From positions 62,001 to 126,000 of the forward strand of contig WRFN01000002.1 of assembly GCA_009778785.1 (NCBI GenBank): a stretch of 64,000 nucleotides of DNA. Direction: 5' to 3'. The position numbers and the translations under genes were made by a program. This stretch comes from Betaproteobacteria bacterium. Lineage in GTDB: Bacteria; Pseudomonadota; Gammaproteobacteria; Burkholderiales; Casimicrobiaceae. The notes beneath the pieces are model-generated. The model was given only the letters and a program-made list of their open reading frames with translations, ran no database searches and had not been told where the DNA came from. Each line of letters starts with the position of its first letter. Within the stretch, counting starts at the first letter, position 1. Shown in pieces: positions 54,847-63,363 of this stretch.

Positions 54847-55707
54847 ATGTCCACACGCAAACAACTCAAAGCCATCGTCGAAGCCCGTCGCGGCGCCATC
54901 GTTCCCGGCGCTTTCAACGCGCTCTCGGCCAAGATCATCGAAGACCTGGGCTTCGAGGCGATCTACGTCACCGGCGCCGGCGTCACCAACATGTGGTTCG
55001 CCATGCCCGATCAAGGCTTCATGGGACTGACCGACATCGCCGATCACACGGCGCGTATCCGCGATGCGGTCAGTCTGCCGCTGATCGTCGATGCCGACAC
55101 CGGCTTCGGCAACGCGCTGAACGTGCGCCACACCGTGCGCACGCTGGAACGCGCCGGCGCCGACTGCATCCAGTTTGAAGATCAAGTCGCGCCCAAACGG
55201 TGCGGCCACTTCTCAGGTAAGGAAGTAATCTCCACCGACGAAGCCGTCAGCAAAATCAAGGCAGCAGTCGATGCGCGGCGCGACGCCGACTTGATGATTA
55301 TGGCGCGCACCGATGCGTGTGCCACGCAGGGCTTCGAAGCGGCGATCGAACGCGCGCAAAAGTTCGCCGAAGCCGGCGCCGACATCCTGTTTGTCGAAGC
55401 CGTCACGAAGGCCGAAGAAGTGCGCGCGCTGCCCCAGCGTCTGTCGAAACCGCAACTGATGAACATGGTGATCGGCGGCCGCACCCCGATCTTCAACGCT
55501 ACCCAACTCGCCGAATTGGGCTACGGCATCGTTCTCTACGCCAACGCCGCGCTGCAAGGCGCTGTTGCCGGAATGCAGAAGGCGCTGACCGTGCTGCGCG
55601 ACGAGAAAGAAGTGCAGGAGTCCAGCGGCTTGGTTACGCCCTTCGCCGAACGCCAGCGACTGGTCAGCAAACCGGAATGGGATGCTTTGGAAAAAAAATA
55701 TACCTGA
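54847..55707 (+). CDS. Isocitrate lyase / PEP-mutase family lyase, presumed methylisocitrate lyase (atypical PrpB)
   Basis: 286-residue TIM barrel. 'LIVDADTGFGNALNVRHTVRTLERAGADCIQFEDQ' and the catalytic-cysteine loop 'APKRCGHFSGKEVIS' fit the family. Canonical PrpB has 'KRCGHRPNK' and 'NITEFG.TPLF'; this protein instead has 'KRCGHFSGK' and 'NMVIGGRTPIF', more like dimethylmalate lyase or oxaloacetate decarboxylase relatives. Its place at the end of the operon suggests it splits 2-methylisocitrate to pyruvate and succinate, but this is inferred from context. Typical prp operons put prpB first. A tRNA-Leu gene on the opposite strand follows. Confidence 0.75.
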   Translation: MSTRKQLKAIVEARRGAIVPGAFNALSAKIIEDLGFEAIYVTGAGVTNMWFAMPDQGFMGLTDIADHTARIRDAVSLPLIVDADTGFGNALNVRHTVRTLERAGADCIQFEDQVAPKRCGHFSGKEVISTDEAVSKIKAAVDARRDADLMIMARTDACATQGFEAAIERAQKFAEAGADILFVEAVTKAEEVRALPQRLSKPQLMNMVIGGRTPIFNATQLAELGYGIVLYANAALQGAVAGMQKALTVLRDEKEVQESSGLVTPFAERQRLVSKPEWDALEKKYT

Positions 55708-55738
55708 TCTGTGGCTTGGATGTTGCTGGATTGTCATG

Positions 55739-55825
55739 TGGTGCCCGAGACCGGACTCGAACCGGTACAGCCTTGCGGCCGAGGGATTTTAAGTCCCTTG
55801 TGTCTACCTATTTCACCACCCGGGC
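55739..55825 (-). tRNA. tRNA-Leu (UAA)
   Basis: 87-nt class II tRNA: acceptor GCCCGGG with CTCGGGC, anticodon loop 'CTTAAAA' (UAA), long variable arm, T arm 'CCGGTTCGAGTCCGG' and encoded CCA. Confidence 0.96.
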
Positions 55826-55954
55826 GGGTTTGACAACAGATCGCAGCGCTTGTGATGGGTTTCGCTGACGCTCTATCAACGTCACGCTTTTTTATTATAC
55901 GTGATCGTCGGCGAAATAGCGCCGCGTCTCTGCCAAAGCAAGCAGCCTGCCCCA

Positions 55955-55990
55955 TAAAAAACGTCATCCCCGCCCAAGCGGAGATGACGC
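55955..55990 (-). terminator. Intrinsic terminator of pta-ackA
   Basis: Minus strand 'cgtcatc...gatgacg' hairpin followed by six T, about 25 nt after the ackA stop. Confidence 0.8.
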
Positions 55991-56013
55991 CCCAAACAAC
56001 TACCTCAAACCTC

Positions 56014-57207
56014 TTACAGCTTCGATACGATGTCTTTCGTGTCGCGCGCGATCACCAGCTCTTCGTTGGTCATCACCATCATGGAACGCACGGTCGCGCC
56101 ATCCGCTGAAAAGTCCATGCTCTTGCCGCGCTTGCTGTTTTTCTCCGAATCGATTTTCACGCCCAGATAGCCGAGATAAGCGCAAACTTTTTCGCGCAGC
56201 AGCGAGCTGTTTTCACCCAGTCCAGCAGTGAACACGACCGCGTCCACGCCGTTCATCGCAGCGGCGTAGCGACCGATGTAGCTCGCGACGCGGTAATAGT
56301 AGATTTCCAACGCTTCGTCGGCTTGCTCGTTGCCGTCCTGCTTCGCCTGAAAGATGTCTCTGAAGTCATTGGAGACGCCGGACAAGCCGAGCAGCCCCGA
56401 TTTCTTGTTGAACATGTCGATCACTTGCGGCGCGGTTAGTTTTTCCTTTTCCATCAGGTAGGGCACAATGGCAGCGTCGATGTCGCCAGTGCGGGTGCCC
56501 ATGACCAGCCCTTCCAGCGGCGTGAAGCCCATCGAGGTATCGACCGAGCGACCGTTTTCAATCGCGCAGATGCTGGCGCCGTTGCCCAAATGGCAAGTAA
56601 TGATTTTCAGCTTGTTGTATGGACGACCCAGCATTTCCGCCGCCTTCATCGACACATATTTGTGGCTGGTGCCGTGAAAGCCGTATTTGCGGATTTTGTA
56701 GGTGTCGTACAGTTTATGAGGAAGCGCGTACATGTACGCTTTTTTCGGCATGGTTTGATGAAACGCCGTGTCGAAAACGCCCACTTGCGGCACGCCGGGC
56801 AGATTCTTTTTGCTGGCGCGAATCCCGAGAAGGTTCGGCGGGTTGTGCAGCGGCGCCATGTCGGAGCAATCTTCGAGCGCCTTTTCCACCGCGTCGTTGA
56901 TCAACACGGAATCGCTGAAAAATTCACCGCCGTGTACCACACGATGCCCCACCGCAACGATCTCGTTGATGTTGGCAATCACGCCGTGTTCTTTGCTCAA
57001 CAGCGCATCCAGCATGACTTTGATGGCGGCGGTGTGATCCGGCATGGGAACATCGGAGATGAATTCCTCGGCGCCGCGTTCGTGTTTCAGACGACCGTCG
57101 ATGCCGATACGCTCACAGAGACCCTTGGCCAGCAAAGTCTCGTCATCCATGTTCAACAGTTGGTACTTCAATGAAGAACTGCCGCAGTTGACGACCAGAA
57201 TTTTCAT
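56014..57207 (-). CDS. ackA: Acetate kinase
   Basis: Converts acetyl phosphate and ADP to acetate and ATP, reversibly; many enzymes also accept propionate. 397 residues: 'MKILVVNCGSSSLKYQLLN' is the ASKHA start, 'AVGHRVVHGGEFFSDS' contains the substrate-site arginine, 'YKIRKYGFHGTSHKYVS' the catalytic histidine and 'HLGNGASICAIENGRSVDTSMGFTPLEGLVMGTRTGDID' the phosphate loop. 'caaggagg' precedes the start. It is second in pta-ackA (26-nt gap). Confidence 0.97.
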   Translation of the reverse strand: MKILVVNCGSSSLKYQLLNMDDETLLAKGLCERIGIDGRLKHERGAEEFISDVPMPDHTAAIKVMLDALLSKEHGVIANINEIVAVGHRVVHGGEFFSDSVLINDAVEKALEDCSDMAPLHNPPNLLGIRASKKNLPGVPQVGVFDTAFHQTMPKKAYMYALPHKLYDTYKIRKYGFHGTSHKYVSMKAAEMLGRPYNKLKIITCHLGNGASICAIENGRSVDTSMGFTPLEGLVMGTRTGDIDAAIVPYLMEKEKLTAPQVIDMFNKKSGLLGLSGVSNDFRDIFQAKQDGNEQADEALEIYYYRVASYIGRYAAAMNGVDAVVFTAGLGENSSLLREKVCAYLGYLGVKIDSEKNSKRGKSMDFSADGATVRSMMVMTNEELVIARDTKDIVSKL

Positions 57208-57233
57208 ATTTAACGCCTCCTTGGTGGTGTTTG

Positions 57234-58229
57234 TTATAAGCCTTGCGCCTGCGCAGCGGTGATGATGATCACGCCCACAATGTCCTCAGCGGAACACCCG
57301 CGCGACAAATCATTGACCGGCTTGGCGATCCCCTGCGTCACCGGCCCGTAAGCCTTCGCTTTCGCCAGCCGCTCGGTCAGCTTGTAGCCGATATTACCCG
57401 AATCCAAGTCAGGGAACACCAACACGTTCGCTTTTCCAGCCACGGGGTTGCCGGGCGCTTTCCGCTCGCCGATGGACGGGATGATGGCCGCGTCCAACTG
57501 GAATTCGCCGTCCACCTTCAAATTCGGCGCGGCCGCCTTGACCAGCCGCACGGCTTCTGTCACCTTGTCCACGTCGCCGTGCTTGGCGCTGCCCATCGTC
57601 GAATGCGACAACAGCGCAACTACCGGCTCGGCTTTCACCAACTGCCGACACGATGTCGCGGCGCTCTGAGCGATCATCGACAGTTCTTCGGCGGTCGGAT
57701 TTTGCACCAGCGCGCAGTCCGAGAAGACGAACGTGCCGCCCTGCCCGTACTCGCAATCGGGAACAACCATGATGAAGCACGACGACACCAGCTTGATGCC
57801 CGGCGCCGTTTTCAGGATTTGCAGGCTGGGACGCAGCACATCCGCCGTAGCGTGAATCGCGCCCGACACCATCCCGTCGGCGATGCCTTCCTTCACCAGC
57901 ATCACGCCCAGATACATCGGATCTTCGCGTAGCAGCGCCGCCGCCTCTTTCACCGTCATTCCTTTGGATTTACGCAGCTCCGCCAGCTTCTCCGCCAACT
58001 CGCCCATGCGGCCATAAGTGGCCGGGTCGATAAACTCCGCGCCCTCCAGATTCAGGCCGGCGGCTTTTTCCGTGATGGCTTTGCGGTCGCCGATCAAGAT
58101 GATGCGCGCCAGTTTTTCCGCCAGCACCGTATGAGCGGCCTGCAAATTCCTCGGCTCAAAGGACTCCGGTAAAACGATTGTTTTCAAATCAGCCTTGGCG
58201 CGTTGCTTGATACTTTCGAGAAAATCCAT
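57234..58229 (-). CDS. pta: Phosphate acetyltransferase
   Basis: Transfers the acetyl group between CoA and phosphate. This is the short form (331 residues), a single PTA_PTB domain without the DRTGG regulatory region of long Pta. Landmarks: 'KTIVLPESFEPRNLQAAHTVLAEKLARIILIGDR', 'GMVSGAIHATADVLRPSLQILKTAPG', 'ALLSHSTMGSAKHGDVDKV' and 'VFPDLDSGNIGYKLTERLA'. 'gaaaggag' precedes the ATG. With AckA it handles acetyl-CoA overflow or acetate uptake and could act on propionyl groups, next to the methylcitrate operon. Confidence 0.96.
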   Translation of the reverse strand: MDFLESIKQRAKADLKTIVLPESFEPRNLQAAHTVLAEKLARIILIGDRKAITEKAAGLNLEGAEFIDPATYGRMGELAEKLAELRKSKGMTVKEAAALLREDPMYLGVMLVKEGIADGMVSGAIHATADVLRPSLQILKTAPGIKLVSSCFIMVVPDCEYGQGGTFVFSDCALVQNPTAEELSMIAQSAATSCRQLVKAEPVVALLSHSTMGSAKHGDVDKVTEAVRLVKAAAPNLKVDGEFQLDAAIIPSIGERKAPGNPVAGKANVLVFPDLDSGNIGYKLTERLAKAKAYGPVTQGIAKPVNDLSRGCSAEDIVGVIIITAAQAQGL

Positions 58230-58274
58230 GTTGTCGCTCCTTTCGTTTATTGAATATGGATCAATGGGTTGAAT

Positions 58275-58628
58275 TCAGTTCTTGCGGAAAACGATTCTCT
58301 GCGGAAAAATCCCGTCCGGGGCACAGGATGCCAGCGCCCTTTTCATTCGCCGCGTATGTTTGACGGTTGTACACCAGCCCTGTACGAAAATCAACCTCAC
58401 AGGCTTTGTGGGTACCGAATGCGACGACGACGCCATCCTCGGGCTGACGCAGCGAAACCCCAACACATCACCGTCACATGCCAGCAGATCGCCGCAAGGT
58501 TTTCGGAAAGAACCTTCCGCGTCGCTTTTCTTGTCTATTGCGATGATTTTGAATTTCTTGCCCAGCAGTCAGGTTATCGTCGCCCCTGCTGGCCCAAGAC
58601 CGATGATTGCAATATCGTAGGCGCTCAT
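58275..58628 (-). pseudogene. Broken FAD-dependent oxidoreductase (geranylgeranyl-reductase-like), N-terminal fragment
   Basis: The minus strand from ATG 58628 reads 'MSAYDIAIIGLGPAGATIT', an in-frame TGA at codon 20, then 'LLGKKFKIIAIDKKSDAEGSFRKPCGDLLA'. This is the Rossmann FAD motif GxGPAG, the second strand ending in 'D-K-K' and the 'KPCGGLLA' block of the GG-reductase-like flavoprotein family. After that, similarity is lost although the frame stays open to 58275; a neighbouring frame ('VAFGTHKACEVDF...') looks more protein-like, so a frameshift is likely. Intact relatives are several hundred residues long, so this is a remnant. The ORF track does not show the recognisable part. Confidence 0.7.
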
Positions 58629-58656
58629 GAATGCAGCTTGCTATCGAGCGCGTTCT

Positions 58657-59322
58657 TCAACTTTCCTTCTTCCCTTTCCTTTGGTCAAACACATTCATCT
58701 GTCCGCGCAACTTTTCCAGAAAACGCCGATGGCTCATCACCCAAACGACGGCCGGAATCACCGTCGGCAGGATCAACGAGCCGAACTGGTAGGCGAACGC
58801 CACGACTTCGCGTTGCAGCGATGAGAAGCCGACTTGTGACGCGATGAAAGGCCCCGCCGAAAAATTGACGTTCTTGAGAAAATCGGCAGTCACACCCCAA
58901 GCGATGAACGGCACGATCACGAGGTAGCCGATCAGCAGTTTTTTCCAGCCGCCCTTTTCACGTGCGGCGAGAACCAGCGCCGCCAGCATCGGCAAGCCGA
59001 ACGAGTACAGCAGCGCGTTGACTTCAACCGTAACGGCGGAGTTGTCGGCCATCGCTTCGCCCGGTCGCAGCGATGTCCAGAAAATCAGATTGCGCGACTC
59101 CATCGTGATGTGTTTCACCAGATCGTCGAAAGCCAGTTGGGTGAATGCTTGCGCCAACAGCTTGGCGGGAAAAATCAGAATCGGCGCCGCGAAATACCAG
59201 ATCACAAACATCAGCGGCAACCAAGCAAAAGTAATGAGCACGAAACGCAGTAACGGCGAACGCCCGCGTTTTTCAGTTTTTGGCGACGCTTCGGCTTTGG
59301 GCTGATTGTCTTCCGGCGACAT
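58657..59322 (-). CDS. Exosortase H-associated membrane protein
   Basis: A 221-residue integral membrane protein with about four hydrophobic segments ('FVLITFAWLPLMFVIWYFAAPILIFPAKLL', 'YSFGLPMLAALVLAAR', 'LLIGYLVIVPFIAWGVTADFL' and 'FAYQFGSLILPTVIPAVVWVM') and a charged C-terminus. I recognise it by gene context: it lies 9 nt after xrtH, where the exosortase-H-associated membrane protein is found in other Betaproteobacteria. The role is unknown; presumably it helps XrtH sort IPTL-CTERM proteins. A start ribosome-binding site 'aggaa' is visible. Confidence 0.75.
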   Translation of the reverse strand: MSPEDNQPKAEASPKTEKRGRSPLLRFVLITFAWLPLMFVIWYFAAPILIFPAKLLAQAFTQLAFDDLVKHITMESRNLIFWTSLRPGEAMADNSAVTVEVNALLYSFGLPMLAALVLAAREKGGWKKLLIGYLVIVPFIAWGVTADFLKNVNFSAGPFIASQVGFSSLQREVVAFAYQFGSLILPTVIPAVVWVMSHRRFLEKLRGQMNVFDQRKGKKES

Positions 59323-59331
59323 CGTGGGTTC

Positions 59332-59907
59332 CTACGCGAGTCCCGCAATTTGTGGCGCGGCTTGCGCTTCAGTTTTCACTGCGGCTTCTACAGGCGGCGC
59401 ACCACCGCCATCCTGATCGTTCGAGTTCTTCTCTCTGGGCAGCAACCGAATCCAGATCAGAAAAACAATCAGCACGTCGAGCATGATGAGCGCCTGCCAA
59501 ACGTAAAGGTGCGCCCAATCGAAGGCTTTCTGATTCCATTGCCCCAGATAAAACAGGCTGATCACGCGCACAATGTTCAGCGCTTGTACTGCCACGAAAC
59601 CACTGATGATACCGATGATTTTATTTTTCCACGGCGCCGGAAACGCCAGCATCGCCGCCACCAATACAATCGTTGCCTCGATGCCGTTGCAACCTCTTTC
59701 GATCGACACGCCGAAGCCGTTGGTGAGGCTGCGCATCACTTTCCCCGTCGCTTCGACATGGCTGTCGAACAAGGTGACGAGCCAGGTGGAGATTTGAGCC
59801 AGCGCGTTGGTCCACGGATCAACGAACCAGTTTTCCGCCCACGGCGTCAACTCCAACCCGAAAAGGACGGCAAGAATGATGACAAAGAGGATGAAAAAAC
59901 GCACCAT
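59332..59907 (-). CDS. xrtH: Exosortase H (transpeptidase-like membrane protease)
   Basis: A 191-residue membrane protein of the exosortase/archaeosortase family, proposed to cleave and anchor or release proteins carrying a C-terminal sorting tail (IPTLxxWG-CTERM for XrtH). The catalytic triad is visible: Cys73 in 'SIERGCNGIEATI', Arg114 in 'ALNIVRVISLFYLG' and His133 in 'FDWAHLYVWQALIM', within four or more helices. The Pro/Ala/Gln-rich tail is cytoplasmic or disordered. No protein with an IPTL-type tail occurs in this window, so the targets lie elsewhere. It is paired with its associated protein downstream. Confidence 0.88.
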   Translation of the reverse strand: MVRFFILFVIILAVLFGLELTPWAENWFVDPWTNALAQISTWLVTLFDSHVEATGKVMRSLTNGFGVSIERGCNGIEATIVLVAAMLAFPAPWKNKIIGIISGFVAVQALNIVRVISLFYLGQWNQKAFDWAHLYVWQALIMLDVLIVFLIWIRLLPREKNSNDQDGGGAPPVEAAVKTEAQAAPQIAGLA

Positions 59908-59929
59908 GAACGGATTCTATCATCAGGAA

Positions 59930-61447
59930 TCAGGCTCTCGTCAGCGGCGGATGGGAAGCAAAGTAACGCTTTATACCTCCGGCAATGGATTCGGCGAAGC
60001 GTTGTTGCTGCTTCGGATCGTTCAACTTGACTTCTTCTTCGGGGTTGGAGATGAACGCCGTTTCAACCAGAATCGACGGAATGTCCGGCGCTTTGAGCAC
60101 CGCAAATCCGGCCTGCTCCACCTCGCCTTTGTGCAGGGCGTTGTGCGTTCCCAGCGCGGTTAAAACCATCGAGCCGACCTTCAGGCTGTCGTTGATCTGC
60201 GCCGATTGCGACAAATCGAGCAAGGTTCGGGTAACGGCAACATCTTTGCTGTTGATGTCCATGCCGCCGACCAGATCGGCATTGTTTTCTTTTTGCGCCA
60301 ACCAGCGCGCTGCCGCCGAGGTGGCACCGCGCTCCGACAACGCGAACACTGAGGAACCGCGCGCGCGGATGTTGGTGAAAGCGTCCGCGTGAATCGACAC
60401 CATCAAATCGGCCTGCACCCGTCGCGCTTTTTCGACGCGCTGATGGAGCGGCACAAAAAAATCGCCGTCGCGCGTCAACACGGCGCGCATGTTCGGCTCG
60501 GCGTCGATCAATTTTTTGACGCGGCGAGCTATCGACAGCACCACGTTTTTTTCCATCGTTCGCCTTCGACCAATCGCGCCCGAATCCTCACCGCCGTGCC
60601 CGGGGTCCAGCATCACGATGATCGGCCTCGGCTTGGTCGGCGGCTTGGTCGGCGTTTTGCTCGGCGGCGGTTTTTTGCCGCCGGTGTTGGGCGATTTTTC
60701 GGGAATGGGCGGCGGCGTTTTCGGATGGACGGCGTCGGTTTTTCCCCCCGTTTTGTCGGCGGTTTTGCTCTTCGTGTCGCGCTTTTCATACTCGCGCACC
60801 AGCGCCAGCAACGCCTCGTCGTCGGCGTATTTCTGCTCCAGCGCCGACACGTTATCGTCGTTTTCAAATTCCTTGACCAGCATCAGCAACGGGTCGCGTC
60901 GCTCCACCGGATAAAGGTCGAGCACCAGACGGTAGCCGAACTGCGCCACCGGCTTGAGCGTAAAAAGTTTCGGATCGACCCGATCCTTGAGGTCAAGCAC
61001 CAGACGCAAAACATGGGCGTCGCGCTGCCCCAACCGAATGCCCAGAATGTAGGGATCGCTGTGCTGCAAAAGCGTTGGCAGCGCCTCCAGCCCGGGCGAC
61101 ATTTCAATGTTCTCGATATCGAGCACGAGCCGATAAGGCTCTTGCAACTGCGTCATCCGAAACGTCGGCAAGCGCGACGTTTCGATCACCAACCGGGTGT
61201 ATTCTTCGGAAGGCCACAAACGGGCAGAGGTAACCCTGTCGGTCGGCGGGGATTTCGGCAACGACGCGGGCGGCGGCGCTGGCGGTAGCGCTAGCGCGGG
61301 TTTCCCCACGGCAACGTAGGCCGTCGGCAGCAGCAGCCACCCCGACGCCAACAGCCCACCTCGCAACAAGCGACGGCGAACGATGGAGATGCGGCACTCT
61401 GGCATCACCACGAGCGTCGTTACACGGCCTTCATCGCGCTCAGACAT
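59930..61447 (-). CDS. amiC: N-acetylmuramoyl-L-alanine amidase with AMIN domain
   Basis: A periplasmic zinc amidase that splits septal peptidoglycan during cell separation. 505 residues. 'SIVRRRLLRGGLLASGWLLLP' is a probable Tat signal, as in E. coli AmiA/AmiC. The AMIN domain is at about 72-180 ('ARLWPSEEYTRLVIETSRL'), then a charged Lys/Pro linker with 'KTPTKPPTKP', then Amidase_3 from about 275. Zinc and catalytic residues are in 'MLDPGHGGEDSGAIG', 'TMEKNVVLSI', 'VSIHADAF' and 'ILVETAFISNPEEE'. It overlaps the tsaE 3' end by 28 nt, the usual tsaE-ami order; Met15 is an alternative start that would avoid most of the overlap. Confidence 0.94.
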   Translation of the reverse strand: MSERDEGRVTTLVVMPECRISIVRRRLLRGGLLASGWLLLPTAYVAVGKPALALPPAPPPASLPKSPPTDRVTSARLWPSEEYTRLVIETSRLPTFRMTQLQEPYRLVLDIENIEMSPGLEALPTLLQHSDPYILGIRLGQRDAHVLRLVLDLKDRVDPKLFTLKPVAQFGYRLVLDLYPVERRDPLLMLVKEFENDDNVSALEQKYADDEALLALVREYEKRDTKSKTADKTGGKTDAVHPKTPPPIPEKSPNTGGKKPPPSKTPTKPPTKPRPIIVMLDPGHGGEDSGAIGRRRTMEKNVVLSIARRVKKLIDAEPNMRAVLTRDGDFFVPLHQRVEKARRVQADLMVSIHADAFTNIRARGSSVFALSERGATSAAARWLAQKENNADLVGGMDINSKDVAVTRTLLDLSQSAQINDSLKVGSMVLTALGTHNALHKGEVEQAGFAVLKAPDIPSILVETAFISNPEEEVKLNDPKQQQRFAESIAGGIKRYFASHPPLTRA

Positions 61448-61911
61448 GCTGCTCCCGCTTCTGTGTGAGGGGCGATTCGCACTTGCCGCCCGACCGCCGA
61501 AACGTCGGAAGGTAGCGTCAAATGCACCGCCAGATCAACCGGCGGCAAACGGTCGCCCAATTTTTCAGGCCATTCGATCACGGCCACCGCGTCGTCCCGA
61601 AAATACTCCGAAAAGCCGCCGGACTCCCATTCCGCCGGGTCTTTAATCCTATAAAAATCAAAGTGATAAAAACATAAATGGAAGTTGATTCTTGAAAAAG
61701 AATACTCTTCCACCAGCGCATAACTGGGGCTTTTGACCGCGCCGGAAACCCCGAGTGCGCGCAACATGCCGCGCACCAGCGTTGTCTTTCCAGCGCCGAG
61801 ATCGCCGGACAGGGTGACCACCATCCCGCCCCGCAAATACGCCGCCAACCGCCCACCGAGCGATTCGGTAGCGGCGGCATCTTTCAAAATGGTTTCAAAC
61901 GGTTCCTGCAT
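61420..61911 (-). CDS. tsaE: tRNA threonylcarbamoyladenosine biosynthesis ATPase TsaE
   Basis: P-loop ATPase needed with TsaB and TsaD for t6A37 tRNA modification. 163 residues: Walker A 'LSGDLGAGKTTLVRGML', 'VKSPSYALVEEY' and 'FYHFDFYRI', and the conserved 'DDAVAVIEWPEKLGDRLP'. It is translationally linked to amiC by a 28-nt overlap. Confidence 0.96.
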   Translation of the reverse strand: MQEPFETILKDAAATESLGGRLAAYLRGGMVVTLSGDLGAGKTTLVRGMLRALGVSGAVKSPSYALVEEYSFSRINFHLCFYHFDFYRIKDPAEWESGGFSEYFRDDAVAVIEWPEKLGDRLPPVDLAVHLTLPSDVSAVGRQVRIAPHTEAGAACLSAMKAV

Positions 61912-61974
61912 TGGCTGTTTTCATCTCCCCGCGCAAGGATACAACAAACAGCGCTGCCAAAAACAGGGTTTTGT

Positions 61975-62009
61975 AAAACAAAAACAAAGCGCCCCGAAGG
62001 GCGCTTTGT
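61975..62009 (-). terminator. Intrinsic terminator of aspA-dcuA
   Basis: 'acaaagcgcc/ggcgctttgt' 10-bp stem. On the minus strand it is followed by 'tttttgtttt', 24 nt after the dcuA stop. Confidence 0.8.
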
Positions 62010-62032
62010 TTCTTGCTCACAACATCGCAAAT

Positions 62033-63346
62033 CTACAACACAATATCGGCGAGAATGAAACCGAACAGCGTCGAGAGTGCAATGGCCACCGTTCCCGGAA
62101 TGAAGAACGGATGGTTGAACACGTACTTGCCGATTCGCGTCGAGCCGGTATCGTCCATTTCCACCGCCGCCAGCAGCGTCGGATAGGTCGGCAACACGAA
62201 CAACGCCGACACCGCCGCGAACGACGCCACCAGCGTGACCGGCGCGGCGCCGACGGCAATCGCCAGCGGCATCAGCGCGCGAGCGGTCGCCGCTTGCGAG
62301 TAGAGCAGCATCGAGGCGAAGAACAACGCCACCGCCAACAACCACGGCTTGGTTTCCAGCACGCTGCCGGCCAATTCCTTGATTCCGGCTTCGTGCGCGT
62401 TAACGAAGGTCGTGCCCAACCAGGCGACGCCAAGGATACAAACGCAGGCGCTCATCCCGGATTTGAACGTCGAAGCGCTCAACACGTTGGCGGCTTCGAT
62501 CTTGCAAAAGAACGCAATCGCTGTCGCCGCGCTCAACATGAAGACGTAGATGGCGTGGTCACGCGACAGAATGATGCTTTCTTTCGGAATCAGGCCGACC
62601 TTGTCGCTGATTAGTGTGGCGTAAAGCATGACCATCAGAATCGCGAAGAGGAAGATCCAGACCGAGCGTTTGCCCATCTTCGTGACTTTGATGTTGCTGA
62701 CGCCGCGCATCACCACCAGCCCTTTGGCCAGACGTTCCTGATAAATCGGATCGTCTTTCAGTTCCTTGCCGAGGAAGTTGGTAAGGAAGGAGGTGAGAAT
62801 CACCGCCAGCAAGGTCGTCGGGATGCAGATCATCAGAATGTCAAGATAACCCACGCCCAACGGTTCCAGCACGCCGGAGAAGAACACCACCGCCGCCGAA
62901 ATTGGCGAAGCAGTGATGGCAATCTGCGACGCCACCACCGAAATCGACAGTGGTCGCGACGGTCGAACGCCCTGCTCCTTGGCGACTTCGGCGATCACCG
63001 GCAGCGTCGAAAACGCGGTGTGGCCGGTGCCCGCCATGACCGTCATGAAGTAGGTGATGATGGGCGCCAGATAGGTGATGTACTTCGGATGTTTGCGCAA
63101 AAGTTTTTCGGCAACCACCACCAGAAAGTCGATACCGCCCGCCACCTGCATGGCGCCGATGGCGGCAATCACCGACATGATCACCAGAATCACGTCGATC
63201 GGAATCGACCCCGGCTTGACGCCGATGATCGCCAGCACCAGTACGCCCAAACCGCCCGCGAAACCGATGCCGATACTTCCCAGTCGCGCGCCCAGAAAAA
63301 TGGCGCCTAAAACAATGACCAGTTGAAGGATGACCATATAATCCAT
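62033..63346 (-). CDS. dcuA: Anaerobic C4-dicarboxylate transporter, DcuA type
   Basis: A 437-residue inner-membrane carrier for aspartate, fumarate, malate and succinate exchange. 'FLGARLGSIGIGFAGGLGVLVLAIIGVKPG', 'ASPISAAVVF', 'FKSGMSACVCILGVAWLG' and 'VEMDDTGSTRIGKYVFNHPFFIPG' match E. coli DcuA far better than DcuB. About 10-12 hydrophobic segments. The third codon ATG (63346) has 'gaggag' at proper spacing, so I use it instead of the first. It follows aspA by 17 nt. AspA and DcuA together import aspartate, release fumarate and ammonia, and can exchange succinate, supplying the fumarate reductase at 34-36 kb. Confidence 0.94.
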   Translation of the reverse strand: MDYMVILQLVIVLGAIFLGARLGSIGIGFAGGLGVLVLAIIGVKPGSIPIDVILVIMSVIAAIGAMQVAGGIDFLVVVAEKLLRKHPKYITYLAPIITYFMTVMAGTGHTAFSTLPVIAEVAKEQGVRPSRPLSISVVASQIAITASPISAAVVFFSGVLEPLGVGYLDILMICIPTTLLAVILTSFLTNFLGKELKDDPIYQERLAKGLVVMRGVSNIKVTKMGKRSVWIFLFAILMVMLYATLISDKVGLIPKESIILSRDHAIYVFMLSAATAIAFFCKIEAANVLSASTFKSGMSACVCILGVAWLGTTFVNAHEAGIKELAGSVLETKPWLLAVALFFASMLLYSQAATARALMPLAIAVGAAPVTLVASFAAVSALFVLPTYPTLLAAVEMDDTGSTRIGKYVFNHPFFIPGTVAIALSTLFGFILADIVL

Positions 63347-63363
63347 AACCATCTCCTCGTAAG

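Noticed and set aside
58269-58847. 192-codon and 112-codon plus-strand ORFs upstream of pta
   Set aside because: They overlap the recognisable minus-strand flavoprotein remnant and the exosortase-associated gene and show no protein-like pattern.
62033-63346. DcuB instead of DcuA
   Set aside because: The N-terminus, 'ASPISAAVV', 'GMSACVCILGVAWLG' and the C-terminus all follow DcuA.
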